From a virus: a stretch of DNA of 41,914 nucleotides. The notes beneath the pieces are model-generated. The model was not told the DNA's origin, searched no databases, and worked only from the letters and a program-made list of their open reading frames with translations. The stretch's first letter is position 1. Each line of letters opens with the position of its first letter. The position numbers and the translations under genes were made by a program. This document shows positions 13,597-24,181 of this stretch, in pieces. The DNA lies in IMG/VR virus record IMGVR_UViG_3300025853_000198, positions 1 to 41,914 of that record; one strand, written 5' to 3'.

Positions 13597-15990
13597 ATGC
13601 CAATCATTCCACAACAGCAATCTAACGGGTCGGTATTAACCGGTTCAACAGGGCCAAATGCTAATCCAACAGCTTTTGGCGCTAATCTTGCCCCTATTGG
13701 CAGGGGTCTACAGGGTTTAGCCAGTGGCGTGGAACAGTTTGGCGAAGCACAAAGCCTGAAGATTAAGCAAGCTCAGTTTGAATCAGATAAGCGCAAATTG
13801 CAGGATAGCCAGCGCTGGGTTGCTGTTGAAGACAGCGCTTTTCGTCGTAACATGGCCGAGCGTATGGCAGAGCCAGAGTTTCTAGGGTCTGAGAACATGG
13901 CGGATTTGCTGGTTCAGCATTCTGAGCAATACCTTCAAGCGAAGAAAGAAGAGGCTCCAGATGATGAGACATATGAGGCATTTGCAGCAGGTGTTCGTGA
14001 TTACGTTACATCAAAATATCCGCAAGCACTTATTGGTGCTCAACAAAACAAGGTAGAGAATGATTTGGCAGCTGTCAGTCGTGTGGCTGACAATGCTTTT
14101 ACCACATACACTTCGTCTGTGGATACAGATCCAAATGCACTGTCTGAGTTAGAGGCAGCTGTATCTAAGCTGTATGGTCAAATCGAGGGCTTCCCAGAGA
14201 AGACACAGAAGCAGCTCTTCAAAGATGTTCGTCTTGGGATGGTTGAAACAATCATGGATGAAGAGCCTGAGTATGCTGAGGCTATTGTAAAGAAGTCCGA
14301 AGAGTTTTCACCGTCAGAAAAGAAACAGTTGTTGTCGAAGATTGGTCGAGCAAGAGAAGCAACGACAGCTCGTGATCGGTGGGGGTTTGAGGAGGAGGTT
14401 GAGAACGCTAAGATCCAGATGTTCGACAGCCCCACTGCTTCTAATCCCAAGTCAAAAGCCGATTATGTTGCACTGTATGGCGAAGATCAAGGGACAGTTC
14501 GCTGGCAACAAGACAACCACGACTTTGACGTTCGAGCACTGTCATCTGCAGCAGCAGAGTCTGTCTCGTGGATGAAACCCGATGATCAGAGGCGCGAGAT
14601 CCAGAAGTCTGGGGAACCTCGTAATAAGCTCGAGGTTGATACGCTAAAGATGCTTGAAACCAAGTTGGCAGCTAATCGACGGTTGTATGATACCAATCGA
14701 GTTGGCTGGATGCGTGCTTACCATCCTGTGGTAAGTGCTGCTTTTACTAAGATGCAAAAAACAGTTGGAGCTAATAGAGAATTTGCCGCTCGTGATTACT
14801 ATGCCTCTGTGATGAAGTATCAGGGTTTCCCACAGTCTGGAGATGACCAACGAATGTATCAAGGCAGGAATCAGGCTGACCGACAGTTGCTTGGCGATGA
14901 AGAAATTCTCACCATCGCGAATGGAATCAATAGCGGCAATCCGAAAGAAGTGTTGTCTCGAATCGATCAAGTACTTAAGAGCTTTCCAGAAGAACTACAA
15001 TATCAGGTTTTTGACGATCTAGTCAACCATGCACCAGCTGGTAAAGGTATTTCTCAAGCGTATCAACTTGCATTCCAAAACCGTAGTGCACCTTGGATTG
15101 ACATTTACCTCGGAGCTCTATCATCCAGCAAAGATCTTGCTAAGATTAGCGGAGAACGTAAAGCAAACTTTGAATCGGCTTTTGTTGCAACCACTGCCTT
15201 TCAGCAATTGAAACAAGGCATGTTCGGTGATACAGCTGGTAGGACGTCAGAACTGGCTGGTGTGATTCACGGTGGTGTAGCTCTTGCACAGGTGTTCGCT
15301 AACCAGGGACTGTCTATGGAGCAAGCGGTTGTTCGTGCTTCAGAGCGGTTGATTAGCGAGACTATCGGTTTTACTCGAATCAATGACCAAGTTCTTACCT
15401 TCCAGAAGATTAAGCCAGACGGCGGGATTCGTTCACAGGAAGAGATCGATGACATCGGTCGTCGTCTGGCTGTTTCTTTGAGGTATGTCGATCCAAGAAA
15501 GATTGACATAACGCCATTTACAACTTTGCGAGCGTCTGGCCTACCTGAGAACTCTGACGAACTGCGCCATGCCTTGTATATGGACATTACCGCAAACGGT
15601 TTTTGGCAACCAGGCAAAGATGGGCAATCGGCTTCTTTGTATGTCTCCGGCGACAACGGACCGATTCAAGTCACTGATTCAAATGGATACCCGTTCATGA
15701 TTCATTTTGACGAGTTGCCTGACTTTACAACATGGAACGATATTCCGGTGTCTGGGATAGGTGGTGCCACTCAACGTGTGCAAACAAAAATGCAGCCTCA
15801 AAAGACATACGATATTACAGACCGAGTTGGTGGCATCTGGCCCTTTGGCAGGGAACGAACGAACTTTCCTATGCAGCCAGATTGGATTCGCGCTGGTGGT
15901 GAACGAAAAGCGAAACTAGAGAAGCTTCGTAAAGAAGTTGAATCACAGCTTTCAAATGACCCGAACATTCAATTTATCCCTAGCAATTAA
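13597..15990 (+). CDS. Internal virion protein C-like (ejection protein)
   Basis: 797 codons, mostly helical and charged, comparable to T7 gp15 in size and position. The N terminus is Ser/Thr/Gly/Asn-rich (residues 1-45), followed by long helices (SLKIKQAQFESDKRKLQDSQ). No catalytic motif or membrane segment is apparent. Start 13597 has a GGAAG site and the MPIIPQQQSNG start; the upstream in-frame codon at 13585 gives no better ribosome site. It is probably part of the tube through which DNA crosses the periplasm. Confidence 0.72.
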   Translation: MPIIPQQQSNGSVLTGSTGPNANPTAFGANLAPIGRGLQGLASGVEQFGEAQSLKIKQAQFESDKRKLQDSQRWVAVEDSAFRRNMAERMAEPEFLGSENMADLLVQHSEQYLQAKKEEAPDDETYEAFAAGVRDYVTSKYPQALIGAQQNKVENDLAAVSRVADNAFTTYTSSVDTDPNALSELEAAVSKLYGQIEGFPEKTQKQLFKDVRLGMVETIMDEEPEYAEAIVKKSEEFSPSEKKQLLSKIGRAREATTARDRWGFEEEVENAKIQMFDSPTASNPKSKADYVALYGEDQGTVRWQQDNHDFDVRALSSAAAESVSWMKPDDQRREIQKSGEPRNKLEVDTLKMLETKLAANRRLYDTNRVGWMRAYHPVVSAAFTKMQKTVGANREFAARDYYASVMKYQGFPQSGDDQRMYQGRNQADRQLLGDEEILTIANGINSGNPKEVLSRIDQVLKSFPEELQYQVFDDLVNHAPAGKGISQAYQLAFQNRSAPWIDIYLGALSSSKDLAKISGERKANFESAFVATTAFQQLKQGMFGDTAGRTSELAGVIHGGVALAQVFANQGLSMEQAVVRASERLISETIGFTRINDQVLTFQKIKPDGGIRSQEEIDDIGRRLAVSLRYVDPRKIDITPFTTLRASGLPENSDELRHALYMDITANGFWQPGKDGQSASLYVSGDNGPIQVTDSNGYPFMIHFDELPDFTTWNDIPVSGIGGATQRVQTKMQPQKTYDITDRVGGIWPFGRERTNFPMQPDWIRAGGERKAKLEKLRKEVESQLSNDPNIQFIPSN

Positions 15991-16081
15991 GTCATAAAAC
16001 ATATAACGGGTTTGATCCCTAGGCATACCTTAGGTCATTTCAGGATATATTTTGAATATAATCACACATTGAAAAAGCCCC
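15991..16081 (+). repeat. R element copy 1, upstream of ejection gene
   Basis: About 90 bases shared with 38538-38628: GTCATAAA, the core TATAACGGGTTTGATCCC plus TAGG (16002-16023), an imperfect CCTAGG repeat, GATAT/ATAT stretches, and GAAAAAGCCCC at the end. A third core occurs in reverse at 27629-27650. This copy fills the gap before the gene at 16097 and may be a phage promoter or operator. Confidence 0.8.
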
Positions 16082-16096
16082 GTCCTTAGACAAAAC

Positions 16097-18229
16097 ATGT
16101 TCTTTTTCTCACAACCTGATGCCAGAACCACAGGGCAGCGATCTACTTATGATGTGCCGACAAGCACATTCCTAAGCACGTCGTTTGATCAAGGTGTTCA
16201 TGACGGTGCTTTTGAAAGCATGCGCCGTATTTCTGAATACTTCACTGCGGCTGACGGGGCTATTCTTTCTCCGGAGGATGCGAACAAAAAATACGGGCTT
16301 GAAGGTCTCACGTTTTCTGACCCCATACTCGAGGGACAAGCACAGTTACTACACGACCGCAAGAAGAAAGAATTGTTCCGCGGTCTCATCTTGTCGCAAC
16401 CAAAGACATTTGGCCAAGGGGCTGGGGTGTTCGGCGCCGCTATGATCGGGTCTATGTTGAACCCAGTGGACATTGGTTCCGCCTTTCTTCCTATTGTAGG
16501 ATCGGCTAAAGCAGCGACAGCTGTAAAAGCAGGCGGTGGTTCTGCTTTGCGCACGAAAATGGCAGGAGGCTTACTCACCTCTTCTGAAGCCCTGGCTGCC
16601 CGTGGTCTTCCTCATGGTAAGTTTACCATGGCCATGATCGATGGTGCTGCTTCACAAGCCATAGTCGAAGTTCCACTGTTGGTCTCTAACCTACAATCGC
16701 AAGCCGATTACGGGGTTAGAGATTCTTTGCTTAACATTGCAGCAGGCGGTGTTTTGTCCGGCGGTATTCGTTTGGGTCTCGAGAAAGCGGCTAAGGTTTA
16801 TGGCCGGTTGACTGGCGCCACTAAAGATGCCATGTTTGTTGAGGGGATGAATGACATTGCAGCTGGTGAACCTATCACTCGTTTGCACAAGTATGTGGAC
16901 ATTGATGAAGGAGCCATCCGAGCTGAGGTTGAAGAAGCGATGGGTAGTTTTGATCCAACTGCTGTTAGAAAGAAGATTGAGGGTGAGGTTGACAAGAAAG
17001 AGATCGAAGATCTTCTTGTAGAGCGGTTTGCTTCTACACATGAGAGAATCCCACGTAGTGAGCTAAGGCCAGTGATTAAGTTGGTGAGAGAGCAGCTTCT
17101 TGGTGATGAAATCGAAGCGGCAAAGAAGTATTTTACTGATGTTGCCTGGGGCTTAGCCCACGGCAAAAAGCTGCAAGAAATAAGCTCTGCTGGTGTTTCA
17201 CAAGAATTTCGTGATGCGCTTAAAGAAGCCTTTCGGACAAACAAGATCACCAAAGTTACAGTAAAACCAAAACCAGGTGAATTGCCGAAAACACGAATCG
17301 AGGCGAACAACTTCTTTGAAGAGTGGGAGGTTCGCCGAGTAGCACAAGAGATGAGTCGGCGACAGCTTTATCACCGTAAAGTAACAAATGACGCTGGAAC
17401 TGTTTCACTTGATGATTTGCATCGATTACAAGCAAAACTTGAGCTGACGGTGAAGAAAAAGGTAAACAAGATTCGTGGATCAAGAGTGGCTAGACTTTTG
17501 GCTGAGGCAAAAACCGATCACGCGAAGAGAAGTAAGCAGTTATTCTCTGAATACCGAGAAAGAGAAATTCAGAAACAAATTAAAGAAGGCCATGTTCGTA
17601 CACCCGATCAGATTAAGAATGGGACTCGTGAAGAAATCCCAACAGACACAGAAATAAACCTAGTAACTAGGGATGTAGAGGATCTCGCCGACAACTTGCT
17701 TGAAGAAGTAAAACAGCTGCGGGCTGATGCTGAACGCGTCAGGGCTGAGGTAGCGGAAGCTAAAGCCAGTGAAGTACCACTTTCAAAAGAGGAGAAAATC
17801 AAGCAAGATGCTGCCAAAGCACGAGAAGAAGCTGACAAGCCAAAAAAGAAATTCACCCCCAAGCAACTTGCCCAAAAAGAAGCAGAGGCCGATTATCTGT
17901 TGGATTTAGCTGAAGAACTTGAAGAAGAGCTAGAGGGTATTGTTACTTTCCAGAAGAGTGAGATTATTGACCCAGCAGATCCAGACGCTCCTAAGCAACC
18001 TGTGGATCTTGATCCAGAGTTAAGAGAAGCTCGCAAGACATATGAACAGGAAGTTAGAGATCCAGGGGATCAACGACCCATAGACGAATCTCAGCCTCGC
18101 GATAAAGCGAAACCATTACCAGATAAGCCAGGAAAGCCTAAGAAAGAAATTGTTGTACCAGTTCCTAAAACACGAGCAGCAGCTGATGCATATCGTAAGT
18201 TGCTACCTTGCATGAAACGTAATGCCTAA
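16097..18229 (+). CDS. Large internal virion/ejection protein with Ala/Gly-rich hydrophobic segment
   Basis: 710 codons. Residues about 105-150 form a Gly/Ala-rich hydrophobic region (GVFGAAMIGSMLNPVDIGSA) and another lies near 205-235, both possible membrane-inserting segments. The C-terminal half is Lys/Glu-rich coiled coil and Pro-rich linker. It lies after the gp15-like gene and before another giant protein, so together they probably correspond to T7 gp16-like ejection functions split over two genes. I see no clear lytic transglycosylase motif. Confidence 0.6.
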   Translation: MFFFSQPDARTTGQRSTYDVPTSTFLSTSFDQGVHDGAFESMRRISEYFTAADGAILSPEDANKKYGLEGLTFSDPILEGQAQLLHDRKKKELFRGLILSQPKTFGQGAGVFGAAMIGSMLNPVDIGSAFLPIVGSAKAATAVKAGGGSALRTKMAGGLLTSSEALAARGLPHGKFTMAMIDGAASQAIVEVPLLVSNLQSQADYGVRDSLLNIAAGGVLSGGIRLGLEKAAKVYGRLTGATKDAMFVEGMNDIAAGEPITRLHKYVDIDEGAIRAEVEEAMGSFDPTAVRKKIEGEVDKKEIEDLLVERFASTHERIPRSELRPVIKLVREQLLGDEIEAAKKYFTDVAWGLAHGKKLQEISSAGVSQEFRDALKEAFRTNKITKVTVKPKPGELPKTRIEANNFFEEWEVRRVAQEMSRRQLYHRKVTNDAGTVSLDDLHRLQAKLELTVKKKVNKIRGSRVARLLAEAKTDHAKRSKQLFSEYREREIQKQIKEGHVRTPDQIKNGTREEIPTDTEINLVTRDVEDLADNLLEEVKQLRADAERVRAEVAEAKASEVPLSKEEKIKQDAAKAREEADKPKKKFTPKQLAQKEAEADYLLDLAEELEEELEGIVTFQKSEIIDPADPDAPKQPVDLDPELREARKTYEQEVRDPGDQRPIDESQPRDKAKPLPDKPGKPKKEIVVPVPKTRAAADAYRKLLPCMKRNA

Positions 18230-20804
18230 GCCAAGAAGAAAAATTGATGACTGTATGGCTGCTTTGAGAGAAGCAGTGGGAACTGACACTTTGTCCAATA
18301 AAGAGGCAGAGAAGATCATTAATGCCATTGCAGATAAAGCACAAGCTAGAGCAGACAAAAAGGGAATCAGTATCGAAGAGGCATTAACTGAGATCGAAGG
18401 AGAAATCATCCCAGAAGCTGATTTGCTGGACAAAATTCTTCAGCGGAATAAGCTGCTGTCCCTTAGTTCAAAACGTAAGGTGCTGCACATTGTTCGTAAG
18501 TTCCCAACGTCTGGTTTGGGGTTGCGAGCTTTTCTTGAAGGATCCGAACGTAAGCTTGGTGGAGCTCGCTTATCTGTTGATGCACGCATTGACGCATTGC
18601 ACGGCAAGTATTCAGGCAGGTTGATCAGTGAGCTTAAGCAAGAAGGCTTGTTCAAGGATTTCACTGGTTCTACCATGGACAAAGACATTTGGCTTGAAAT
18701 GGGCGCCCGCGGCACAGACCAAGTAGGGAGAACCGGCAACAAGAAAGCAGCTCGTATTGCGGAGTTGATCGACACCCTGTATGATGAAATCATCTCACAC
18801 CAAAACTCTGTTGGCGCGTACATCAAACGCCTGCCAGGATACATTATCCGACAAACACACGATAGAATAGCTCTTCGTGGTTTAGGTAAAACTAAAGAAG
18901 AGGCGTTTGATGTGTGGTTTGAAGATACGCTTCCTCTTCTCGATTTGGAGAAAACATTCGACACCAAAGATCCAGGAACAGTTAAAGCTCGACTTCGCAA
19001 GATATTCAATAGCCTGTATTCTGGGCATCACGGCGCTCCAGACAACCCAGCTGAGATCCACGGGTTTACTGCCACGATGAATCTAGCCAAGAAAGCAAGT
19101 GCCTCACGTGTTCTGCATTTTAAGGATGCAGAAGCAGCTTATAACTACAACCAGCTTTTCGGGCTGCGTAAAATGAGCGACTCAGTGTTCAGTGACTTGT
19201 TCTTTCGTTCGCGCAACATCGTGCTGATGGAGTCATTCGGTCCAAATCCAGAAGAAACCTTTAATGCAATCGTTCGCCAGTTAAAAGATGAAGCCAGAGA
19301 CCTCGGCGATGCAAAGGAAATCGACTCATTAAATGATCGCCGAGTCCAAGGAGCTTTTGACCAAGTAACAGGTAAGTTCGATCACCCTGAGAATTTGACC
19401 ATAGCCAAGCTTGGTGCTGGTGCACGAGCGATTTCACTTATGGCGAAAATGGGCGGTGTCGTTCTATCGTCACTGGGCGATAAAGCATTCTTGCAAGCTG
19501 AAATGGCTTTCCAGGGTATCGATCAATTAGACACGCTGGGTAAGCAAATCACTGGCATGGCGGAGAGATCACCTGAAGGTCAAAAGATGTTGAGCATGAT
19601 GGGTGTGGCTCTTGATGGAATCCATGGTAACACACTATCTCGTTTTGCTATACACGACACTATTGCCAGTGGCATTCATAAAACGCAACAGAAGTTCTTC
19701 GACTGGAACTTTATGAATTGGTGGAACGATCGGATGAAAGCATCTGCAGGTGAACTGATGTCCCACCATCTTGGCGATTTAGCTGATACAGGTTGGAAGG
19801 CAATGGACGAACGCACTCGCTCAGCCTTGGAGCTCTATAACATCGACGAGACCGACTGGGACGCAATGAGAGCTCACGTTTACAAGAACGAAGAGGGAAC
19901 CGCTTATTTGGTACCTGACGAGTTTGAGAAGATTCCAGATGCAGTCATAGACAAAATGCTTCAGCGAGACAACCTGAAGCTGACTGATGCAAATCGTAAA
20001 CGAGCTAGAAGGGAGCTCGATTTAAAATACCGCACCTATCTGTCTGATCGAGTTAACCACGCTGTTCCCACTCCAGGTGCTTCTGAAAAGAAACTGGCAG
20101 TGCTTGGGACACAGGCAGGCACACCACTTGGTGAAGCAGTAAGGATGTTCACGTTGTTCAAAATGTTCCCGATCACAGTGTTTGGTAAAATACTTGGTCG
20201 CGATTTCTTCAATGATGCAGCTGTGTCAGCAGCGCCAGACTCATGGTCAGCGGCCAAAGCGTTTTTGCAGAGTAACCACCAAGGGAAAATCCGCATTGCT
20301 CAGCTAGTCGCGATGACAACTATCGGGGGCTATTTGTCTGGCGTAGTTAAAGATGCGCTCAAAGGTAAAACTCCAAAAGCCCTGGTCAGCGATGGCAAGA
20401 TCAATACTGACGTGCTGACTGACGCAGCAATGAGGGGTGGCGGGTTAGGTATTTTTGGCGACTTGCTGTTTCAAGAATACGATAAGTCATATAACAATGC
20501 CTTGTCGATTTTTGCTGGACCTATTGGTGGACAGATTCCAGATGTATTCGATGCTTTTCAAAAAGGTAAGGATGCAGCTTTCGGTGACGGTGAGTTTCCA
20601 GGTCGGGAGATCGAGAAATTAACACGAGATAATATTCCCGGCATAAATTTGTTTTACATCCGTCCAATTTTGAATTATCTTGTTCTATGGAATCTTCAAG
20701 AAATGATGGACCCAGGTTCATTGAAACGAACAGAAGATTCTGTTAGAAAATATAGCCATCAAGATTACTTTATCGAACCGTCTGAATCTTACCTCGGAAA
20801 ATGA
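18222..20804 (+). CDS. Giant internal virion protein (ejection), gp16-like
   Basis: 860 codons, coupled to the previous gene by an 8-base overlap. Mainly helical; near the C terminus a hydrophobic stretch RIAQLVAMTTIGGYLSGVVK is followed by GGGLGIFGDLLFQEYDKSYN, then a hydrophobic INLFYIRPILNYLVLWNL. This ending recurs in very large internal proteins of many podoviruses. It is likely ejected with the DNA and associated with the inner membrane. No enzymatic motif identified. Confidence 0.68.
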   Translation: MPKPRRKIDDCMAALREAVGTDTLSNKEAEKIINAIADKAQARADKKGISIEEALTEIEGEIIPEADLLDKILQRNKLLSLSSKRKVLHIVRKFPTSGLGLRAFLEGSERKLGGARLSVDARIDALHGKYSGRLISELKQEGLFKDFTGSTMDKDIWLEMGARGTDQVGRTGNKKAARIAELIDTLYDEIISHQNSVGAYIKRLPGYIIRQTHDRIALRGLGKTKEEAFDVWFEDTLPLLDLEKTFDTKDPGTVKARLRKIFNSLYSGHHGAPDNPAEIHGFTATMNLAKKASASRVLHFKDAEAAYNYNQLFGLRKMSDSVFSDLFFRSRNIVLMESFGPNPEETFNAIVRQLKDEARDLGDAKEIDSLNDRRVQGAFDQVTGKFDHPENLTIAKLGAGARAISLMAKMGGVVLSSLGDKAFLQAEMAFQGIDQLDTLGKQITGMAERSPEGQKMLSMMGVALDGIHGNTLSRFAIHDTIASGIHKTQQKFFDWNFMNWWNDRMKASAGELMSHHLGDLADTGWKAMDERTRSALELYNIDETDWDAMRAHVYKNEEGTAYLVPDEFEKIPDAVIDKMLQRDNLKLTDANRKRARRELDLKYRTYLSDRVNHAVPTPGASEKKLAVLGTQAGTPLGEAVRMFTLFKMFPITVFGKILGRDFFNDAAVSAAPDSWSAAKAFLQSNHQGKIRIAQLVAMTTIGGYLSGVVKDALKGKTPKALVSDGKINTDVLTDAAMRGGGLGIFGDLLFQEYDKSYNNALSIFAGPIGGQIPDVFDAFQKGKDAAFGDGEFPGREIEKLTRDNIPGINLFYIRPILNYLVLWNLQEMMDPGSLKRTEDSVRKYSHQDYFIEPSESYLGK

Positions 20805-22717
20805 TTACAGCAACCACAGAGAGGGAGCAATTTGCAGGGGATGGTTCTACCACCGGTTTTTCTTGGCCATACATGCTTTTAGAGGAAGCAGACTTGGTTG
20901 TGCTTCTTGAGACCTCAGCCGGTGTTGAATCTGTTCAAGCCATTAATAGTCAATACACCATAACAGGTGTGGGAACGGGCTCCGTAACCGTGACAATGGT
21001 TACTGCTCCAGCATCCGGTCAAACACTGACTATCTATCGCAGTACTGATAGGGATCAAGAAACTGATTACACAGCCAACGGAGATTTCCCAGCTGAAACA
21101 CACGAAGCAGCTTTAGACAAGCTGACTTTGATGGTGCAAGAGTTGCAGCGTCAAATCGATCTCGCTATCAAGTATCCAGACGGGGAACCGCCTTCTGGGC
21201 TTGTCGACAAGATCAGCACAAAGCCAAATCGAACGAACAAATATCTCGGTTTCGATGCTTCAGGTAACCTTATTCTTTCGTCCGTTGATCTTGCTGCCCT
21301 TGAACTGGTTGCTCCGACAACTGTTGATACCGCTGATTTGGTTAATGATAGTGTTACTGCCGGTAAGACCATGATTGATAACCACTTTTACTGTGGGGTG
21401 TCAAGTGGAACCAACACACTCTCAGTTACCTCAGGTAAAAGTGTTTCGTCATACACCAACAAAGGTGGTATGATTGTATCGTTTAGAGCAGCTGCAGCTA
21501 ACACAGGCAACGTTACACTCAACCTCGACGGTTTAGGAGCTGTGCCTGTTCGCTGGCGCCTCAATCAATTAAAGCCCGCAAGCTTGAACGTTGGTTACCT
21601 GGTTGTAGTTGTGTTTGACTGGCAAAACTATATGTGGCGACTTCTTACACCGCCGCTTATTCAGTCTACAGAAGAATCAGTTTTCATTGATGATGATGAT
21701 GGTTCAGCGAACTCCATTCTCATTAATACATCTGGTAGTAATGCTTATGATACAGACCGCTTGTTCATGGTGAACATTGCGGCCACTAATACACACTCAG
21801 CAGTTAAGTTCAACTACGGCGATGGTGAAAAAGATCTCACTAGACCGGGAGGTGTCCCATTACTGCCCGGTGATGTTGTTACAGGTGAACAAGCGTTGAT
21901 CTATACAAAATCAGCGACTGAGCACCAGTTACTTAACCCAGCAAACCCACTTTACAAAGGAACTCCAGGGTTTCGTAATCTTGTGTGTAAGCGAAACACA
22001 GCTACTCCTACCACACAGCTAGATGTTGATGCTGACAGTGTCGATCTAATTGGGCGAACAGGCGCTTTTGCTAACGTCTTGTGGTCATTGCATGCTGTTA
22101 ATTTTACCATCGATGCAACGGGTACTGGACAAAATGGTTTGGACACAGGTTCTCTTGCAGCAGACACCTGGTACTATATTTGGTTGGCACTTGATAACAG
22201 TGACGGGACCAGTTACGCCATTCTCTCTACAGCTAGTGCGGCTGGTTCTGTTACATGGGCAGACTCTAGCAATGATATTTTTGTTCGCATGGTTGGTGTG
22301 GTAAGAACCAACGGTTCAGCCCAGTTTGAGACGTTTCACCAGCAAGGCAACGAAGTAGCCATCGGAGCCCTGGAGATCTTTTCAAACCAGAACAACACTT
22401 CTTACACATCAATTCAATCAGTTACTAGCACAAACGATATTGAAGATGTTCTCCCTCCAATAGCCATCAAAGCCAGGGGCACGTATGGAAAAGTCAGTAA
22501 CAACACAAGTTTTCTTGGAGCCCTAGCTTCTACCTCAGCTGGCTTAGGTGAGATTGTGTTTGTGCACAATGATGCAAACAACGGTGCGTATGGCGGCTTT
22601 GATTACTACGCTAGCCCGTTTGAAATCCAACTAGTAGAATCACAGGACTTCTATTATAAAGCCACGACTAGCCACAACCCCCGCTTAGAAATCTGCGGCT
22701 ACACACTCAGCTTATGA
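20801..22717 (+). CDS. Tail fibre protein with T7-type N-terminal anchor
   Basis: 638 codons. The first 130 residues (EQFAGDGSTTGFSWPYMLLE, IYRSTDRDQETDYTANGDFP, then helix ALDKLTLMVQELQRQIDLAI) are the T7 gp17-like anchor that attaches fibres to the tail. The rest is beta-rich and specific to this phage: the receptor-binding part. Base composition is still like the rest of the genome. It overlaps the previous and next genes by ATGA. Confidence 0.85.
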   Translation: MITATTEREQFAGDGSTTGFSWPYMLLEEADLVVLLETSAGVESVQAINSQYTITGVGTGSVTVTMVTAPASGQTLTIYRSTDRDQETDYTANGDFPAETHEAALDKLTLMVQELQRQIDLAIKYPDGEPPSGLVDKISTKPNRTNKYLGFDASGNLILSSVDLAALELVAPTTVDTADLVNDSVTAGKTMIDNHFYCGVSSGTNTLSVTSGKSVSSYTNKGGMIVSFRAAAANTGNVTLNLDGLGAVPVRWRLNQLKPASLNVGYLVVVVFDWQNYMWRLLTPPLIQSTEESVFIDDDDGSANSILINTSGSNAYDTDRLFMVNIAATNTHSAVKFNYGDGEKDLTRPGGVPLLPGDVVTGEQALIYTKSATEHQLLNPANPLYKGTPGFRNLVCKRNTATPTTQLDVDADSVDLIGRTGAFANVLWSLHAVNFTIDATGTGQNGLDTGSLAADTWYYIWLALDNSDGTSYAILSTASAAGSVTWADSSNDIFVRMVGVVRTNGSAQFETFHQQGNEVAIGALEIFSNQNNTSYTSIQSVTSTNDIEDVLPPIAIKARGTYGKVSNNTSFLGALASTSAGLGEIVFVHNDANNGAYGGFDYYASPFEIQLVESQDFYYKATTSHNPRLEICGYTLSL

Positions 22718-22980
22718 CATCAGTAACAGTTACAACCTCAAGCACGGAGATTCTTGCCCACGCAAAATCTCGCAAATTCTTTGCCTTGTACAACAACGGT
22801 GCTTCCACCGTATATTTGGCTTTTGATGGAACCAGCGCAGCTACCACAGCAGCAGGTTTTCCATTGGCTGCAGGTGCTTCACTAATCATCCACAACAATG
22901 GGCCTAATGCTTATTTAGGCCCTGTTTATGGCATTGCAGCATCAGGTACCGTTGATGTAAGAACACAGCAAGCAGGTTAA
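22714..22980 (+). CDS. Small beta-rich tail-associated protein
   Basis: 88 codons, almost entirely short beta strands and Gly/Ala/Ser turns (KFFALYNNGASTVYLAFDGT). It lies inside the fibre cluster, coupled by ATGA to the anchor gene. No specific homologue recognised; similar short proteins occur as fibre tips or caps. Function inferred only from context. Confidence 0.6.
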   Translation: MTSVTVTTSSTEILAHAKSRKFFALYNNGASTVYLAFDGTSAATTAAGFPLAAGASLIIHNNGPNAYLGPVYGIAASGTVDVRTQQAG

Positions 22981-22981
22981 T

Positions 22982-24181
22982 ATGATCGATTTTAATGTAC
23001 CAAGCTCAGGCGGCGGAGGCGCTCATGCCACTGATCACGAACGCGGTGGCAGTGACGAGATTGATGGCGATCATCTTGATATCGACTTCACGCCGACTAA
23101 CTATACACCAGCCACAACACCCGCTGAGGCAGCCAATGTTGATGACCTAGCAGCTCACCTATATGGGCTTGACCAAGTCCTGGCTAATGCAACAAACTGG
23201 GACACGGCATTTAGTTGGGGGGACCACTCGGGGCAGGGATACATCACAGCGTCATCTAATGACACGCTGACCAACAAGACCATCGATGCCAGCCAGTTGG
23301 AAGTGACCAACAACTTCGACTACGGCGAATACAACGTCTACGCCAACCTGTTCGGCGCGACGTTGGACAGCACCACCTACGCTGACCTGAGCAGCACCGA
23401 GTGGGAGTTTTACGTCGGAGGGTCGGCAGTCCTGCATCTGGACAGTGTGCAGGACGCTACTTTCTATGGCAACATCGCTGGCCCGACGACGCAGGTCTCG
23501 TCGCACCACATCCTCGACCTGATTGCCTCGGCACCGAGTGCCCCCGGCGGAGGCACCTCCCACCTTTACGCAAAGACCGACGGTGAGTTGTATTTCTACG
23601 CCGACGGCGGCAGCGAGACCCAGGTCACCAATCAGACTGGAGGCGGCGGCGGCGGTAGCGGTGTCAGCCCACAACCCATCCAGTTGGACAGCGGCGCGTG
23701 GTATGCTCCGGTCACCAACGGCGCGGCCCCCGGCTTCGTTGAACTGGCCACCAACGATGTCGCCCTGCCCACGTTCGACTTCGACGACACGACGCAGGAG
23801 TATGCCCAGTGTCGCCTCAAGGTGCCTGCGGACTGGGATGGCAACGACATTACGGTCAAGATCGAGTGGACTGTCGCCACAACCCCAAGCGGCACCGGTA
23901 CCGATGCTGTAAAATGGAATCTCCAGACTCTCCCGCTGGCGAACGACGAGCAGATGGACGCTGCGTGGTCTACTGCGGACACTGTGACCGACACCGCCAA
24001 CACCACAGCGGGAGCGAACAAAATTTACGAGACGGCGGCGTTTACCGTCGCCGCTGCCGATGTCGGAACTGCGGGAGAGATGCTGTTCCTGCGTCTGTCG
24101 CGCCACGCCGGCGACGCCGCCGATGAGATTGTTGGCGACGTCAAATTCATCTCTGCGACATTTTTCTTTGACTACGCTTAA
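22982..24181 (+). CDS. Tail appendage/receptor-binding protein, mosaic composition
   Basis: 399 codons. The N-terminal region (GGGGAHATDHERGGSDEIDG and TNWDTAFSWGDHSGQGYIT) is a pattern common in phage appendage proteins. A Gly-rich linker follows near residue 220, then a beta-domain ending in ISATFFFDYA. Up to about base 23250 the DNA resembles its neighbours; after that it becomes markedly GC-rich with C/G third positions, continuing into the next gene. This suggests that the distal domain was acquired by recombination. Confidence 0.65.
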   Translation: MIDFNVPSSGGGGAHATDHERGGSDEIDGDHLDIDFTPTNYTPATTPAEAANVDDLAAHLYGLDQVLANATNWDTAFSWGDHSGQGYITASSNDTLTNKTIDASQLEVTNNFDYGEYNVYANLFGATLDSTTYADLSSTEWEFYVGGSAVLHLDSVQDATFYGNIAGPTTQVSSHHILDLIASAPSAPGGGTSHLYAKTDGELYFYADGGSETQVTNQTGGGGGGSGVSPQPIQLDSGAWYAPVTNGAAPGFVELATNDVALPTFDFDDTTQEYAQCRLKVPADWDGNDITVKIEWTVATTPSGTGTDAVKWNLQTLPLANDEQMDAAWSTADTVTDTANTTAGANKIYETAAFTVAAADVGTAGEMLFLRLSRHAGDAADEIVGDVKFISATFFFDYA